From positions 1-23,773 of the forward strand of contig JAATGW010000626.1 of NCBI GenBank assembly GCA_015654495.1: a stretch of DNA of 23,773 bases. The letters are read 5' to 3'. Numbering within the stretch: position 1 is the stretch's first letter; each line of letters begins with the position of its first letter. Positions 23,361-23,773 of this stretch are shown here, piece by piece. A program made the position numbers and the translations under genes. This stretch comes from Chitinophagales bacterium. GTDB taxonomy: Bacteria > Bacteroidota > Bacteroidia > Chitinophagales > Chitinophagaceae. The notes under the pieces were generated by a model. It was given only the letters and a program-made list of their open reading frames with translations, had not been told where the DNA came from and did not search any database.

Positions 23361-23773
23361 TTACGTCCGGCGTTTTGATTGTACAATCGGAATTGTTTCA
23401 AAAATCAGCCTCGCTGCATCACCGCGCGTAATGGCGACATTGTTTTTTATCCGCAATTTTTGCCGCAACAGTTCGGGTTCGCCTGCAAGCTGAAGTAATC
23501 TTTTAATCATCCCAATAAACGCATCTGCAGTCACCGGTTCACCATCCGCTTCCTCTGCTTTCAGCGTTTTCATCGCCTGGTTATTTGCATCCCAATCCAC
23601 TTTTTGATTCCAAAACTGCAAATGCTCAGCCCATCTTTCCGCGAGTGCACGCGTCAGCTTTTTATTAGGTAATGCCTCATAGGTCGGGAAAAACCCTTTT
23701 GTGCCCAGGTATTGAATTGCGGGATACCAGTTCGCCGACTCCCTGCCCTCCATATCATTTAAAAATGTGAGCA
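23361..23773 (-). CDS. FAD-dependent oxidoreductase, C-terminal part (runs off the window)
   Basis: The frame is open from the stop at 23361 to the window end, reading LTFLNDMEGRESANWYPAIQ and then YLGTKGFFPTYE. This aligns with YFDDITKEDMVYKAVQFWG and TKGFFDGY in the FAD oxidoreductase at 14343, at the start of its extra C-terminal domain. The Met near 23753 is therefore internal and not a start. Only this tail domain (about 137 residues, helical, charged) is visible; the flavin domain lies outside. It leads the visible gene train and is 9 bp from the sulfatase gene. Confidence 0.8.
   Translation of the reverse strand, partial: LTFLNDMEGRESANWYPAIQYLGTKGFFPTYEALPNKKLTRALAERWAEHLQFWNQKVDWDANNQAMKTLKAEEADGEPVTADAFIGMIKRLLQLAGEPELLRQKLRIKNNVAITRGDAARLIFETIPIVQSKRRT

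Overview
The window looks like a carbohydrate-utilisation locus from a Bacteroidota bacterium, probably near the Chitinophagaceae. The reasons are TAnnTTTG-type -7 promoter boxes, native genes that almost all lack Shine-Dalgarno sequences, sugar permeases under an AraC-type regulator, and dense sulfatase / BNR-propeller / FAD-oxidoreductase clusters. Every gene but one lies on the minus strand, so expression runs from high to low coordinates.

Right part (23773 to 12734): one long minus-strand gene train. It holds the C-terminal end of an FAD-dependent oxidoreductase, an iduronate-2-sulfatase-like enzyme, an arylsulfatase, two paralogous BNR-repeat proteins, a second iduronate-2-sulfatase-like protein with altered active-site residues, a second Tat/lipoprotein FAD oxidoreductase, a DapA/NanA-fold lyase without the usual catalytic tyrosine, and the wreck of an M14 carboxypeptidase-like gene. 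Many neighbours overlap by ATGA or sit a few bases apart, which suggests co-transcription. Sulfatases and propeller hydrolases would strip sulfate and terminal sugars from an external sulfated glycan. The glycan itself cannot be named from this window.

Middle (about 9100 to 12530): a compact four-gene accessory cassette unrelated to sugar metabolism. It holds an sce7726-family protein with PD-(D/E)XK/RecB-nuclease-like residues (the only plus-strand gene), a T4-beta/sce7725-type protein converging on it with a 47-bp overlap, an XRE-ImmA/IrrE protein, and a DUF6932-type nucleotidyltransferase-like protein. Two of these genes carry strong Shine-Dalgarno sequences unlike their neighbours. This is the best candidate for a little-described defence or toxin-antitoxin-like system.

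Left part (8714 to 1): an uptake and catabolism regulon made of an MFS permease with a BNR sialidase-like protein, a sodium:solute symporter, L-fucose isomerase with an AraB-type kinase, and an AraC-family regulator cut by the window edge. Upstream of MFS, the symporter and fucI I find the same architecture: two 17-bp direct-repeat half-sites exactly 21 bp apart, then a -7-like box exactly 19 bp downstream. This predicts a three-promoter regulon, plausibly run by the neighbouring AraC-family protein. No tRNA, rRNA, CRISPR array, insertion sequence or integrase was seen.
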